A stretch of DNA of 64,000 bases, from the NCBI GenBank assembly GCA_903895725.1, contig CAITUV010000044.1:145579-209578 (forward strand). The letters are read 5' to 3'. Source of the stretch: an uncultured Myxococcales bacterium (GTDB lineage Bacteria > Myxococcota_A > UBA9042 > CAIXZC01). The translations under genes were made by a program, and so were the position numbers. The notes under the pieces are model-generated. The model ran no database searches. It was not told where the DNA came from and worked only from the letters and a program-made list of their open reading frames with translations. Below, piece after piece: positions 1-8,209 of this stretch (positions are counted from its first letter, which is position 1; the number at the start of each line of letters is the position of its first letter).

Positions 1-126
1 GCCGATGGTGACGCCGAACCCGCGCTCGAAGGGGGCGCAGGAGAAGATGCCGAGGCGTCCGCTCTTGCCGACCTTCTCGGCCTCGACTTCCTTCGGCCTT
101 CTCAGTTTTACCCAGTGTCTGTACAT
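1..126 (-). CDS. rpoA: RNA polymerase alpha subunit, N-terminal fragment
   Basis: Only the first 42 codons are present; the gene runs off the left edge. The start is ATG at 126 with a GGAGGG ribosome-binding site just upstream. The fragment ends in ERGFGVTIG, which matches the conserved ERGFGxTLGN segment near the start of the alpha N-terminal domain, where alpha dimerises and nucleates core RNA polymerase assembly. It follows rpsD by 24 nt, the standard alpha-operon order. Confidence 0.93.
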   Translation of the reverse strand, partial: MYRHWVKLRRPKEVEAEKVGKSGRLGIFSCAPFERGFGVTIG

Positions 127-150
127 GCCCTACCCTCCGTCCGTTCCGCC

Positions 151-774
151 TTACTTGGAGTACAACTCCACGATGAGGGATTCCTGAACCGGCAGGTCGA
201 TATCTTCGCGGGCAGGCAGCGCAACCACCTTCGCGGTCATCTCCTTGCGGTCCACATCGAGCCAGCCCGGGGCTTCCTTGGAGGGGCTCTCCACGCGCAC
301 CGACAGGCTGCCGTGCTTCTTGCTCGTCTCCTTGACGGTGACGGTCTGACCGGCCTTGACGGTGTACGACGGGATGTTCACCATCCGGCCGTTCACCAGG
401 ATGTGACGGTGCAGCACGAACTGGCGTGCCTCGGCCCGGCTGGCAGCAAACCCGCAGCGGTAGATCACGTTGTCCAGGCGCCGCTCCAGGAGCTGGAGCA
501 TGTTGGCTCCGGTGATCCCCTTCATGGCAACGGCCTTGGCAAACACGATCCGGAACTGGCGCTCGAGGATGCCGTAGGTCCGGCGGACCTTCTGCTTCTC
601 CCGGAGGGAGATTCCGTAGTCGGACTTCTTGCCTCTCGACTGGCCGTGCTGCCCCGGGGCGTACTGGCGCCGCTCGAGCGCGCACTTCTCGGTGCTGCAA
701 CGATCTCCCTTGAGGAAGAGCTTGATCCCTTCCCGCCGGCACAGCCTGCACTTTGCTTCGGTATATCTCGCCAC
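151..774 (-). CDS. rpsD: 30S ribosomal protein S4
   Basis: S4 is a primary 16S rRNA-binding protein that nucleates assembly of the 30S body and, in many bacteria, represses its own operon. The 207-residue product has normal length. Cys9, Cys12, Cys26 and Cys31 form the zinc-binding N-terminal motif of C+ type S4 proteins. The S4 RNA-binding domain lies at about residues 97-160 (RRLDNVIYRCGF onward). The gene sits between rpsK (17 nt) and rpoA. Confidence 0.98.
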   Translation of the reverse strand: MARYTEAKCRLCRREGIKLFLKGDRCSTEKCALERRQYAPGQHGQSRGKKSDYGISLREKQKVRRTYGILERQFRIVFAKAVAMKGITGANMLQLLERRLDNVIYRCGFAASRAEARQFVLHRHILVNGRMVNIPSYTVKAGQTVTVKETSKKHGSLSVRVESPSKEAPGWLDVDRKEMTAKVVALPAREDIDLPVQESLIVELYSK

Positions 775-791
775 GATGCTCCTCCTTGCCG

Positions 792-1181
792 CTACACTCT
801 ACGACGCTTCTTGGGACGGCAGCCGTTGTGCGGCATCGGCGTGATGTCCCGAATCAGGGTGACCTTGAGGCCGGCAGCGGCCAGGGCGCGGACTGCGGCT
901 TCACGGCCGCTTCCGGGTCCCTTCACGAGGACGGTCACGCTCTGCATGCCGTGCTCCATGGCCTTGCGGGCCGCATCTTCCGCCGCGGTGGTGGCCGCAA
1001 AGGGGGTGGACTTCTTGCTCCCCTTGAACCCCTTGACGCCCGCAGTGCACCACGCCACGGTGTTGCCGCGCAGGTCGGTCAGGGTCACCACGGTATTGTT
1101 GAACGTGGACTGAACGTGCGCCACGCCCACCGGGATGTTCTTCTTGATCTTCTTCTTACCAGCTCTCGGTGCCTTCGCCAT
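792..1181 (-). CDS. rpsK: 30S ribosomal protein S11
   Basis: S11 sits on the 30S platform near the E site and contacts mRNA upstream of the P site. The start is ATG at 1181, giving 129 residues; the frame stays open a further 26 codons upstream, but that part is antisense-like shadow of rpsM. The conserved core with HVQSTFNNT and the C-terminal NGCRPKKRRRV basic tail identify the family. It is 10 nt after rpsM. Confidence 0.98.
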   Translation of the reverse strand: MAKAPRAGKKKIKKNIPVGVAHVQSTFNNTVVTLTDLRGNTVAWCTAGVKGFKGSKKSTPFAATTAAEDAARKAMEHGMQSVTVLVKGPGSGREAAVRALAAAGLKVTLIRDITPMPHNGCRPKKRRRV

Positions 1182-1191
1182 GGCTCCCCCC

Positions 1192-1575
1192 TTACTTCTT
1201 GCCGCCGATCTTCTTCTTCTTGACTGCCGCGCGCCGCGGGCCCTTCCGGGTCCGGGCATTGGTGTGGGTCCGCTGACCCCTCACCGGCAGCCCCCGTCGG
1301 TGGCGGAGTCCCCGATAGCACCCGAGGTCCATGAGCCGCTTGATGCTCGCGGCCACGTCCCGGCGGAGTTCGCCTTCCACCTTGACTTCCGCGTCGATGA
1401 CCTCGCGCAGCTTGGCCACTTCACCGTCGGTGAGGTTGTCCGAGCGCACGGAGCCGTCGACTCCGGCCTTGTTGCAGATCCAGTCCGCCCTGAACCGTCC
1501 GATCCCGTGGATCGCGGTCAGCGCGATGTCGATGCGCTTGTTCCTGGGTAGGTCAACACCCGCAATACGTGCCAT
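1192..1575 (-). CDS. rpsM: 30S ribosomal protein S13
   Basis: S13 lies at the top of the 30S head and touches the P-site tRNA and protein L5 of the large subunit. The 127-residue protein begins MARIAGVDLPRNKR, contains the RGLRHRRGLPVRGQRTHTNART signature region and ends in a lysine-rich tail, as expected. It lies 12 nt after rpmJ and 10 nt before rpsK in the alpha operon. Confidence 0.98.
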   Translation of the reverse strand: MARIAGVDLPRNKRIDIALTAIHGIGRFRADWICNKAGVDGSVRSDNLTDGEVAKLREVIDAEVKVEGELRRDVAASIKRLMDLGCYRGLRHRRGLPVRGQRTHTNARTRKGPRRAAVKKKKIGGKK

Positions 1576-1587
1576 GTCTACACCTTC

Positions 1588-1701
1588 CTAGCCTTGCCGC
1601 TGCTTGTGCCGGCGGTTCTCGCAAATGACCCGCACGACGCCCTTTCGCTTGATCACGCGACACTTCTCGCAAATCTTCTTCACCGACGAACGAACCTTCA
1701 T
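1588..1701 (-). CDS. rpmJ: 50S ribosomal protein L36
   Basis: This 37-codon gene was read directly from the minus strand: MKVRSSVKKICEKC at the start, then RVIKRKGVVRVICENRRHKQ. Cys11, Cys14, a later Cys and a His make the usual zinc ribbon of C+ type L36, which helps fold helices of 23S rRNA. It lies in the canonical place between infA (8 nt) and rpsM (12 nt). Small size, position and motif together make the call secure. Confidence 0.96.
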   Translation of the reverse strand: MKVRSSVKKICEKCRVIKRKGVVRVICENRRHKQRQG

Positions 1702-1709
1702 GACATCAC

Positions 1710-1940
1710 CTATTTCGGTTTCCCGACCGAGCGGTACACGATCCGCCCGCGGGTCAGGTCATAGGGCGACAGCTCGATCTTCACGCGGTCACCGGGGAGG
1801 ATCCGGACAAAGTGCATCCGCATCTTGCCCGCGACATGGGCGAGGACGCGGTGACCGTTGTCCAGCTCGACCCGGAACATCGCGTTGGGAAGCGGCTCGA
1901 TGACCGTCCCTTCTACCTCGATTCCTTCTTCCTTGGCCAT
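1710..1940 (-). CDS. infA: Translation initiation factor IF-1
   Basis: IF-1 is a single OB-fold protein that occupies the ribosomal A site during initiation and assists IF-2 and IF-3. The chosen ATG at 1940 gives 76 residues with the MAKEEGIEVEGTV start and the GKMRMHFVRILPGDRVKIELSPYD core typical of the family. It is 8 nt after adk. The map gene (methionine aminopeptidase), often found between adk and infA, is absent here. Confidence 0.97.
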   Translation of the reverse strand: MAKEEGIEVEGTVIEPLPNAMFRVELDNGHRVLAHVAGKMRMHFVRILPGDRVKIELSPYDLTRGRIVYRSVGKPK

Positions 1941-1948
1941 ACCCGCCC

Positions 1949-2584
1949 TCAGCTCCCCAGGAGTCCCTTGACCGCATTGAACACGGCCTCGGGCGTCTTC
2001 CCGGTGCCGTTTACCTCCTTCACGCTGCCGAACCGGCCGTAGTACTCGACCAGCGGCATCGTCTGCTGCTTGTACACTTCCAGCCGGTTGCGCACCGTGG
2101 CCTCGTTGTCGTCGGCCCGCTGCACCAGCCCGCCGCCACACGAATCGCAGGTCCCTTCCTTCTTGGGAACCATGAACGTGCGGTGATACATCGCGCCGCA
2201 CTTCCCGCAGGTCAGCCGGCCCGTGAGCCGCTCGACGATCTCGTCCGCGTCCACCACGATGTTCAGAACCAGGTCGATCGCCACTCCCATCTCGTGGAGC
2301 GCCTTGGCCTGCGCCAACGTCCGGGGGAAGCCGTCCAGGATGAACCCCTTAGCCATGTCGGGAGCCTTGAGCCGCTCGGACACGATGCCCACGACGACCG
2401 CATCCGGGACCAGCTCGCCCTTGGCCATGGAGCGGCCCGCCTCGAGCCCGAGAGCGGTCCCCTTCGCCTTGGCCTCACGCAGCATGTCACCCGTCGAAAC
2501 CTGCGGAATCGAGAGCAACTCCATGATCTTGCGTGCCTGGGTGCCCTTACCGGCCCCAGGGGCCCCCAACAGGATGATCTTCAT
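1949..2584 (-). CDS. adk: Adenylate kinase (zinc-LID form)
   Basis: Adenylate kinase interconverts ATP plus AMP and two ADP in the cytoplasm. The P-loop GAPGAGKGT is at residues 7-15 and the AMP-binding GFPRT at 85-89. The LID domain carries Cys126, Cys129, Cys146 and Cys149, a zinc-binding set as in Gram-positive and many deltaproteobacterial enzymes. Length of 211 residues is normal. Its ATG overlaps the secY stop by 4 nt, which suggests translational coupling. Confidence 0.98.
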   Translation of the reverse strand: MKIILLGAPGAGKGTQARKIMELLSIPQVSTGDMLREAKAKGTALGLEAGRSMAKGELVPDAVVVGIVSERLKAPDMAKGFILDGFPRTLAQAKALHEMGVAIDLVLNIVVDADEIVERLTGRLTCGKCGAMYHRTFMVPKKEGTCDSCGGGLVQRADDNEATVRNRLEVYKQQTMPLVEYYGRFGSVKEVNGTGKTPEAVFNAVKGLLGS

Positions 2585-3906
2585 ATCGCTCTCCTGCCCT
2601 TGATCCGAGGACCGCGGCCGCCCGCGAAGCCCTCGTAGTTGCGGGAGATGAGGTGATACTCGATCTGCTGCGCCGTGTCAAGCGCAACTCCCACCACGAT
2701 GAGCAGCGACGTACCACCGAAGTAGAACGGTACGCCGAAGCTCGACTGCAGGTAGGTCGGCAGCACGCAGATGGCCGACATGTACATCGCACCGCCAAAC
2801 GTGATGCGGGACAGCACCCGCTCGATGTAGTCCGCGGTCCGCTTGCCAGGCCGGATGCCCGGAATGAACCCGCCCTGCTTCTTCAGGTTGTCCGCCACGT
2901 CGACCGGATTGAAGGTCACTGCGGTGTAGAAGTAGCAGAAGAACACGATCAGGCCGACGTAGATCACGTTGTAAACAAGCTGGCCGGGAATGAGCTTGGC
3001 GTGGATCCAGCCGACCCAGCTGGCCCCGGGGAACAGGTTGCCCAGCGTGCTGGGGAACATGAGCACCGACGAAGCGAAGATGGGCGGGATCACGCCCGCA
3101 CTGTTGACCTTGAGCGGAAGCATGGTGGTCTGGCCGCCGTACACCTTGCGACCCACGACCCGCTTGGCATACTGCACCGGGATCCGGCGCTGCCCGCGCT
3201 CGAAGAAGACGATCGCCCCCATGACCGCGATGACCAGGATGGCGATGAGGACCAGGGTGATGGGCTCCAGCTTGCCCCCCTGGAAGGTGGACAGCTTCAT
3301 CGTCTGGATCACGGCGTCGGGCAGGCTCGCCACGATACCGGCGAAGATGATGAGCGAGATGCCGTTGCCGATTCCCCGCTCGGTGATGCGCTCGCCCAGC
3401 CACATCAGGAACGCGGTCCCGGTCGTGAGCGCAAGCACCGTCAGCAGCTTGAAGCCGAGGCCGTGCTCGAACACCATCCCCTTGGCGACGGAGCCGGACA
3501 GGCTCTCCAGCCAGGAGGCGATGGCGAACCCCTGGAACAGCGAGAGGAGCACCGTGCCGTAGCGCGTGTACTGGTTGATCTTGCGCCGTCCCTGCTCCCC
3601 TTCCTTCTGGAGCCGTTCGAGGGAGGGGATCACGACCGCCATCAGCTGCAGGATGATGCTCGAGCTGATGTACGGCATGATACCGAGCGCAAACACCGAG
3701 AGCTGCTTCATGGCACCGCCCGAGAACAGGTCGAACAGGCCGGCCAGGCCCGTGCTTCCCGTCCGCATGTACTGGTCCATGATGGAGCGATCGACACCCG
3801 GCACGCTCACGAACACGCCGACCCGGTAGACGGCCAGCATGAACAGCGTGTACAGGAGCCGCTTGCTCAGCTCGGGCACACTGCCGATGTTCCTCAGGCT
3901 ACCCAC
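2581..3906 (-). CDS. secY: Protein translocase channel subunit SecY
   Basis: SecY forms the central pore of the inner-membrane Sec translocon with SecE and SecG. The 441-residue product has the expected ten hydrophobic segments and family sequences such as GIMPYISSSIILQL, the ERGIGNGISLIIFAGI region and VVGRKVYGGQTTMLPLKVN in the cytoplasmic loops. It overlaps the end of rplO by 8 nt and the start of adk by 4 nt. SecE is encoded in this window at 26238-26624. Confidence 0.98.
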   Translation of the reverse strand: MGSLRNIGSVPELSKRLLYTLFMLAVYRVGVFVSVPGVDRSIMDQYMRTGSTGLAGLFDLFSGGAMKQLSVFALGIMPYISSSIILQLMAVVIPSLERLQKEGEQGRRKINQYTRYGTVLLSLFQGFAIASWLESLSGSVAKGMVFEHGLGFKLLTVLALTTGTAFLMWLGERITERGIGNGISLIIFAGIVASLPDAVIQTMKLSTFQGGKLEPITLVLIAILVIAVMGAIVFFERGQRRIPVQYAKRVVGRKVYGGQTTMLPLKVNSAGVIPPIFASSVLMFPSTLGNLFPGASWVGWIHAKLIPGQLVYNVIYVGLIVFFCYFYTAVTFNPVDVADNLKKQGGFIPGIRPGKRTADYIERVLSRITFGGAMYMSAICVLPTYLQSSFGVPFYFGGTSLLIVVGVALDTAQQIEYHLISRNYEGFAGGRGPRIKGRRAI

Positions 3907-4351
3907 GGGTTACCTCCGCCTTGCCACCCTTCTCCTCGATCTTGGCGATCGCGGACTTCGAGAAGGCATCGAGCTTTACGGTGAGCCGCTTTTCCAGGTT
4001 GCCGTTGCCGAGGCACTTGACGCCATCGGGCCGCCCCTTGACCAGGCCCGCTTCCACGAGCGCGGCCAGATCGACCACGGCGCCGTCCTCGAAGCCGTTG
4101 AGCTGGGCCACGTTGACCCACGCAAAGCTCTCGGCGAACACGTTCTTGAAGCCACGCTTGGGCAGGCGGCGATAGAGCGGCATCTGGCCGCCTTCAAAGA
4201 ACGGGCGGACCTTGCCCTTGCCGGCCCGGGCGTTCTGCCCCTTGTGCCCCTTGCCCGCGGTCTTGCCGAGGCCGCTACCGACACCGCGTCCGACCCGCCG
4301 GCGCGTCTTGGTTGCCCCTTCGGGGGGCGTGAGATTGGACAGCTCCTTCAT
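3899..4351 (-). CDS. rplO: 50S ribosomal protein L15
   Basis: L15 binds 23S rRNA late in large-subunit assembly. The 150-residue protein begins MKELSNLTPPEGATKTRRRVGRG and has the glycine/arginine-rich N-terminal extension followed by the GKGKVRPFFEGGQMPLYRRLPKRGF motif. The gene is 2 nt after rpmD and overlaps secY by 8 nt, the standard spc-operon order. Confidence 0.98.
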   Translation of the reverse strand: MKELSNLTPPEGATKTRRRVGRGVGSGLGKTAGKGHKGQNARAGKGKVRPFFEGGQMPLYRRLPKRGFKNVFAESFAWVNVAQLNGFEDGAVVDLAALVEAGLVKGRPDGVKCLGNGNLEKRLTVKLDAFSKSAIAKIEEKGGKAEVTRG

Positions 4352-4353
4352 GG

Positions 4354-4536
4354 TCAGACCTCCTCGACTTTCAGCAGGTGGATGACCTTGTTGACCATCC
4401 CGCGGTTGGCCGCGTTGTCTTCCAGCACCCGGACCTCGTGGAGCTTGCGGAATCCCAGGGAGCGGATGCAGTCGTGCTGCAGCTGGGTTCCCCCGATGGT
4501 GCTCTTCACATACGTAACCTTGAGCTTCTTTGCCAT
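4354..4536 (-). CDS. rpmD: 50S ribosomal protein L30
   Basis: L30 is a small non-essential 50S protein. The 60-residue product starts MAKKLKVTYVKSTIGG and contains the conserved IRSLGFRKLHEVRVLEDNAANRGMVNKV core, ending HLLKVEEV. It lies between rpsE (5 nt) and rplO (2 nt). Confidence 0.97.
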   Translation of the reverse strand: MAKKLKVTYVKSTIGGTQLQHDCIRSLGFRKLHEVRVLEDNAANRGMVNKVIHLLKVEEV

Positions 4537-4541
4537 GGCAC

Positions 4542-5093
4542 CTACCTCGTCCGGATCTCTTCCACCGACTTGCCCCGCCGCTGGGCCACCTGGTCCGCGG
4601 AGGTCATGGTCAGCAGTGCCTTGAGCGTGGCCTTCACCACGTTGTGCGCATTGGTGGTTCCGATGACCTTGGTCAGGATGTTCTGCACCCCGGCAGCCTC
4701 GAGCACGGCTCGCATGGCACCGCCGGCGATGATTCCCGTACCAGGTCCGGCCGGCCGCAGCACGACGCGGGCAGCCCCGAACTTCACGAAGGTCTCGTGC
4801 GGGATCGTGCCGTTGACGAGCTGCACATGGGTCATGCTGCGCTCGGCCCTCTCCGAGGCCTTGCGCATGGCCTCCGGGACTTCCCGGGCCTTGCCCACGC
4901 CGATGCCCACGGACCCCTCGCCGTCCCCCTTCACCACGATGGCGGCGAAGCTGAACCGGCGGCCACCCTTGACGACCTTGGCGACGCGGTTGATGTAGAC
5001 CACCTTCTCGATGAACTTGTCCTCTTCTTCAGCAGGACCGCCCTTGTCGCCCCGGCGAGAGTCGAGAGATGCCTGATACGTCTTCTCAGCCAT
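4542..5093 (-). CDS. rpsE: 30S ribosomal protein S5
   Basis: S5 lies on the back of the 30S subunit at the mRNA entry tunnel and affects decoding accuracy. The 183-residue protein has a charged N-terminal extension, the dsRBD-like S5 domain at about residues 25-90 (INRVAKVVKGGRRFSFAAIVV) and the C-terminal domain with GPGTGIIAGGAMRAVLEAAG. It follows rplR by 9 nt. Confidence 0.98.
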   Translation of the reverse strand: MAEKTYQASLDSRRGDKGGPAEEEDKFIEKVVYINRVAKVVKGGRRFSFAAIVVKGDGEGSVGIGVGKAREVPEAMRKASERAERSMTHVQLVNGTIPHETFVKFGAARVVLRPAGPGTGIIAGGAMRAVLEAAGVQNILTKVIGTTNAHNVVKATLKALLTMTSADQVAQRRGKSVEEIRTR

Positions 5094-5102
5094 CGAATCC
5101 TC

Positions 5103-5480
5103 CTAGAACTTGAGCCCGCCCTTTCTGGCACCCTCGGCCAAGGTGGCGATGAGTCCGTTCTTCTTGTAGATGAAGCCGTTCCGGTCGAACACCACCTCGG
5201 AGATCCCCTTCTCCACACAGAGCTTGGCGATGAGGAGCCCAACCGCCTCGGCTGCCGGCTTGCCCGTCTTCTTTCCCTCGCCCGACTTGAACTCGGGCGA
5301 CAGCGAGCTGGCCGCGGCCAGGGTGGAGCGCAAGTCATCATCGATCACCTGCGCATACACGTGCTTGTTGGAGCGGAATACACACAGCCGCGGACGGGCC
5401 GTCGTTCCCTTGATGTGGGCCCGGACGCGCTGCTGACGCTTCAGCCTCGAAACCTGTCTTACCGACGTATTGTTGCTCAC
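5103..5480 (-). CDS. rplR: 50S ribosomal protein L18
   Basis: L18 with L5 brings 5S rRNA into the large subunit. The 125-residue protein has the basic N-terminus followed by ARPRLCVFRSNKHVYAQVIDD and the FDRNGFIYKKNGLIATLAEGARKGGLKF ending typical of the family. It is 24 nt after rplF. Confidence 0.97.
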   Translation of the reverse strand: MSNNTSVRQVSRLKRQQRVRAHIKGTTARPRLCVFRSNKHVYAQVIDDDLRSTLAAASSLSPEFKSGEGKKTGKPAAEAVGLLIAKLCVEKGISEVVFDRNGFIYKKNGLIATLAEGARKGGLKF

Positions 5481-5504
5481 GTCATCCTCCCTTGGCCTGA
5501 ACGG

Positions 5505-6041
5505 CTACTTGCCCTTGGCCGTCTTGCGCACCGCGTGCTCGCCCTGGTAGCGGATACCCTTCCCCTTGTAGGGGTCCGGCGGCCGCACCGCCCGCAGGCT
5601 GGCCGTCGTCTGACCGACCAGGTGCTTGTCGATGCCCGAGACCACCAGCGTGTTGGGGTTGGGCAGCTCCACCTTGATCCCCTCGGGGACCGGGAATTCC
5701 CGCGGCTTGGTGTAGCCGACGGTCAGGAGCAGCTTCTTCCCCTGCAACTCCGCCTTGAAGCCCGCGCCGTGAATCTCCAGCGTCCGGCTCCAGCCCGACG
5801 TGATCCCCTGGATCATGTTGGAGATCAGCGTGCGATAGAGCCCGTGACAGGCCCGCGCCGGCCGCGTGTCATCGTTGCGTTCCACGACCACCTGCTCCCC
5901 ATCCACCCGCACCTTCACGAAGCGGACTTCCTGGGTGAGCTTCTTCTTCCCGTCCGAAGACGCCACGGTCACCACGTCCCCAGCGACCGTCACCTTGACC
6001 GTCTTGGGGATCGGAATCGGCTTGTTCCCAATCCTCGACAT
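5505..6041 (-). CDS. rplF: 50S ribosomal protein L6
   Basis: L6 lies at the base of the L7/L12 stalk near the sarcin-ricin loop. The start is the ATG at 6041 (MSRIGNKPIPIP, 178 residues), preceded by TTGGAGG; an in-frame TTG at 6053 overlaps that ribosome-binding site and is unlikely. The C-terminal signature PDPYKGKGIRYQGE is present. rpsH lies 12 nt upstream. Confidence 0.97.
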   Translation of the reverse strand: MSRIGNKPIPIPKTVKVTVAGDVVTVASSDGKKKLTQEVRFVKVRVDGEQVVVERNDDTRPARACHGLYRTLISNMIQGITSGWSRTLEIHGAGFKAELQGKKLLLTVGYTKPREFPVPEGIKVELPNPNTLVVSGIDKHLVGQTTASLRAVRPPDPYKGKGIRYQGEHAVRKTAKGK

Positions 6042-6053
6042 ATCGGCCTCCAA

Positions 6054-6449
6054 CTAGTACACGCGGCACAGGACCTCGCCGCCGACCCGCTGCTTGCGGG
6101 CCTCGCGGTCGGTCATGATCCCCCGGGAAGTGGACACGATGGCCACTCCCATCCCTCCGAGCACCCGCGGCAGCTCGTCCGAGCCGAGGTAAATCCTGCG
6201 GCCGGGACGCGACACCCGCTCGATGACCTGGATGGCCGGGGTCTTGTTCACGTACTTGAGATCGATGCGGATAACCCCGGACAGCCGGTCGTCCAGCACC
6301 ATGTAATCCTCGATGTACCCTTCTTCCTTCAGCAGCTTCACGATCGCGATCTTGAGCTTCGACGAGGGAAGCTCCACCGCCTCGTGCTGAGCCTGCAGGC
6401 CGTTGCGAATCCGGGTCAACAGGTCGGCAATCGGATCCGTCATGCTCAT
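6054..6449 (-). CDS. rpsH: 30S ribosomal protein S8
   Basis: S8 binds helix 21 of 16S rRNA and, in several bacteria, represses the spc operon. The 131-residue product starts MSMTDPIADLLTRIRNG and ends with the conserved STSRGIMTDREARKQRVGGEVLCRVY region. ATG at 6449 has GGAGG six bases upstream. It follows rpsN by 10 nt. Confidence 0.98.
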   Translation of the reverse strand: MSMTDPIADLLTRIRNGLQAQHEAVELPSSKLKIAIVKLLKEEGYIEDYMVLDDRLSGVIRIDLKYVNKTPAIQVIERVSRPGRRIYLGSDELPRVLGGMGVAIVSTSRGIMTDREARKQRVGGEVLCRVY

Positions 6450-6459
6450 GTCAATCCTC

Positions 6460-6645
6460 CTACCAGCTCGCCTTCCGCACTCCGGGGAGATCCCCCTGGA
6501 GGGCCAGATTCCGAAGGCAGATCCGGCACATGTTGAACTTCCGATAGTACCCCCGAGGCCGTCCGCACAGCGGGCACCGGTTCCGGTATCGGACCTTGAA
6601 CTTCGGCTGGACGCCGATCTTCATCAGAAACACTTTCCTGGCCAC
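6460..6645 (-). CDS. rpsN: 30S ribosomal protein S14, zinc-binding type Z
   Basis: S14 completes the 30S head. The 61-residue form is the short type, with CPLC and CRIC pairs making a zinc ribbon (NRCPLCGRPRGYYRKFNMCRICLR) and the usual GVRKASW end. The short zinc form is normal in deltaproteobacteria and Gram-positives. It lies between rplE (14 nt) and rpsH (10 nt). Confidence 0.98.
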   Translation of the reverse strand: MARKVFLMKIGVQPKFKVRYRNRCPLCGRPRGYYRKFNMCRICLRNLALQGDLPGVRKASW

Positions 6646-6659
6646 GAAAGTCCTCCTTC

Positions 6660-7202
6660 CTACTTGCGGAACGGCATGCCCAGGTGAGTCAGCAGGCTTC
6701 TCGCCTCGTCGTCGTTCCTGGCCGTCGTAACGAACGTGATGTTCATTCCCTTGATCTTCTCGATCTTGTCGTAGTCGATCTCGGGGAACACGATCTGCTC
6801 CTTGAGCCCCAGGGTGTAATTCCCCTTGCCGTCGAACCCGCGCCGCGGCACGCCACGGAAGTCACGCACGCGAGGCAGTGCCAGGTTCGTCAGCCGGTCC
6901 ACGAACTCCCACATCTTCTCGCGACGTAGGGTGACGCAGACGCCGACGGGCATCCCGGCCCGGACCTTGAAGGCCGAAATCGACTTGGTCGACCGGGTCA
7001 CGATCGGCTTCTGACCGGTGATCTGGCCGAGCTCACGGGCGCACGACTCGATGAGCTTGGGGTTCTGAATGGCTTCGCCCAACCCCATGTTGACCACCAC
7101 CTTCGTGAGCCGAGGAATCTCCATGGGGTTCTTGAACCCGAATTCCTTGACCAGCTCGGGGCAGATCTCCTTGAGGTATCTTTCCTTCAACCTCGGTGCC
7201 AT
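6660..7202 (-). CDS. rplE: 50S ribosomal protein L5
   Basis: L5 binds 5S rRNA and contacts S13 across the subunit interface. The 180-residue protein has MEIPRLTKVVVNMGLGEA, KPIVTRSTKSISAFKVRAGMP and the DYDKIEKIKGMNITFVTTA end typical of the family. It follows rplX by 11 nt. Confidence 0.98.
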   Translation of the reverse strand: MAPRLKERYLKEICPELVKEFGFKNPMEIPRLTKVVVNMGLGEAIQNPKLIESCARELGQITGQKPIVTRSTKSISAFKVRAGMPVGVCVTLRREKMWEFVDRLTNLALPRVRDFRGVPRRGFDGKGNYTLGLKEQIVFPEIDYDKIEKIKGMNITFVTTARNDDEARSLLTHLGMPFRK

Positions 7203-7213
7203 GCTCTTCTCCC

Positions 7214-7534
7214 TCAGTCAATGCTTTCGTTCATCTTGTGAGAGTGGCGAACCTTCGTCGTCTTGCCACTCCGCTCGATGACTTTGTAGTTCACGCGCAC
7301 GGGGCGGTTGCCGGCACGAGCGCTCACCAGCATCACGTTCGAAACGTGAATGGGGGCCTCCTTGTCGACGATGCCGCCGCGCGGCTCCTTCTCGGTGGGG
7401 CGGGTGTGCTTCTTCATGATGTTGAGCTTCTCGACGAGGACCCGCTCCCCCTTGACGACCTTGAGCACCTTGCCCCGCTTGCCCCGGTCCTTTCCCGCGA
7501 TGATCTGGACTTCGTCCCCTTTCTTGATCTTCAT
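7214..7534 (-). CDS. rplX: 50S ribosomal protein L24
   Basis: L24 is an early 23S rRNA-binding assembly initiator near the exit tunnel. The 106-residue product begins MKIKKGDEVQIIAGKDRGKRGKV, which is the KOW motif, followed by the NIMKKHTRPTEKEPRGGI segment. It sits 12 nt after rplN. Confidence 0.98.
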   Translation of the reverse strand: MKIKKGDEVQIIAGKDRGKRGKVLKVVKGERVLVEKLNIMKKHTRPTEKEPRGGIVDKEAPIHVSNVMLVSARAGNRPVRVNYKVIERSGKTTKVRHSHKMNESID

Positions 7535-7546
7535 GACCCGTCCTCC

Positions 7547-7915
7547 TTACAGAACTTCGGGGGCAAGGGACGTGATCCGGGTCAGCTTCCGGGCCCGCAG
7601 CTCGCGGGCAACCGGGCCGAAGATGCGCGTCCCGATGGGCTCGTTCTGCTTGTTGAGCAGGACCACCGCATTGTCATCGAACCGGATGTAGGAGCCGTCG
7701 GCCCGCCGCACGTTGCTGCGCACGCGCACCACCACGGCCGGATGAACCTCCCCCTTCTTGACCTTGCTCTTGGGGAGCGCTTCCTTCACGGTCACGATCA
7801 CGATGTCACCCAGAGATGCGGTCCGGGCCCGCGTGGCCCCCAGGATCTTGATGACCTGGAGCAGCCTGGCTCCCGAATTGTCCGCGGACTCCAGATAGGT
7901 TTCCGCCTGTATCAT
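7547..7915 (-). CDS. rplN: 50S ribosomal protein L14
   Basis: L14 lies at the subunit interface, where RsfS also binds. The 122-residue protein starts MIQAETYLESADNSGARLLQ, has the RADGSYIRFDDNAVVLLNKQ segment and ends ITSLAPEVL, a standard L14. It lies 23 nt after rpsQ. Confidence 0.98.
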   Translation of the reverse strand: MIQAETYLESADNSGARLLQVIKILGATRARTASLGDIVIVTVKEALPKSKVKKGEVHPAVVVRVRSNVRRADGSYIRFDDNAVVLLNKQNEPIGTRIFGPVARELRARKLTRITSLAPEVL

Positions 7916-7938
7916 GGCACCCTCCTAAACCTTCGGCC

Positions 7939-8196
7939 TCAGGCCGCCTTCTCGACGATCTTGCGGACCCGCCAGCACTTGTTCTTGCTGAGCGGCCGGC
8001 ATTCCACGATGACCACGCGGTCACCGATCCCGCACTCATTGCGCTCGTCGTGCGCCATGAAGACCTTCTTGCGGGTGACGTACTTCTTGTACACCGGGTG
8101 CAGGAAGCGCCGGACGAACTCGACCCGCACGGTCTTGTCCATCTTGTCGCTCACCACCACGCCTGTGACGACCTTGTGATTCCCTCGCTCCTTCAT
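7939..8196 (-). CDS. rpsQ: 30S ribosomal protein S17
   Basis: S17 is an OB-fold 16S rRNA-binding protein of the 30S body. The 85-residue product contains TGVVVSDKMDKTVRVEF and the GDRVVIVECRPLSKNKCWRV signature. It follows rpmC by 13 nt. Confidence 0.97.
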   Translation of the reverse strand: MKERGNHKVVTGVVVSDKMDKTVRVEFVRRFLHPVYKKYVTRKKVFMAHDERNECGIGDRVVIVECRPLSKNKCWRVRKIVEKAA

Positions 8197-8209
8197 AATC
8201 CACCTCGCC

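Noticed and set aside
6042..6053. TTG start for rplF four codons upstream
   Set aside because: The TTG is part of the TTGGAGG ribosome-binding site, and L6 proteins normally begin MSRIG.
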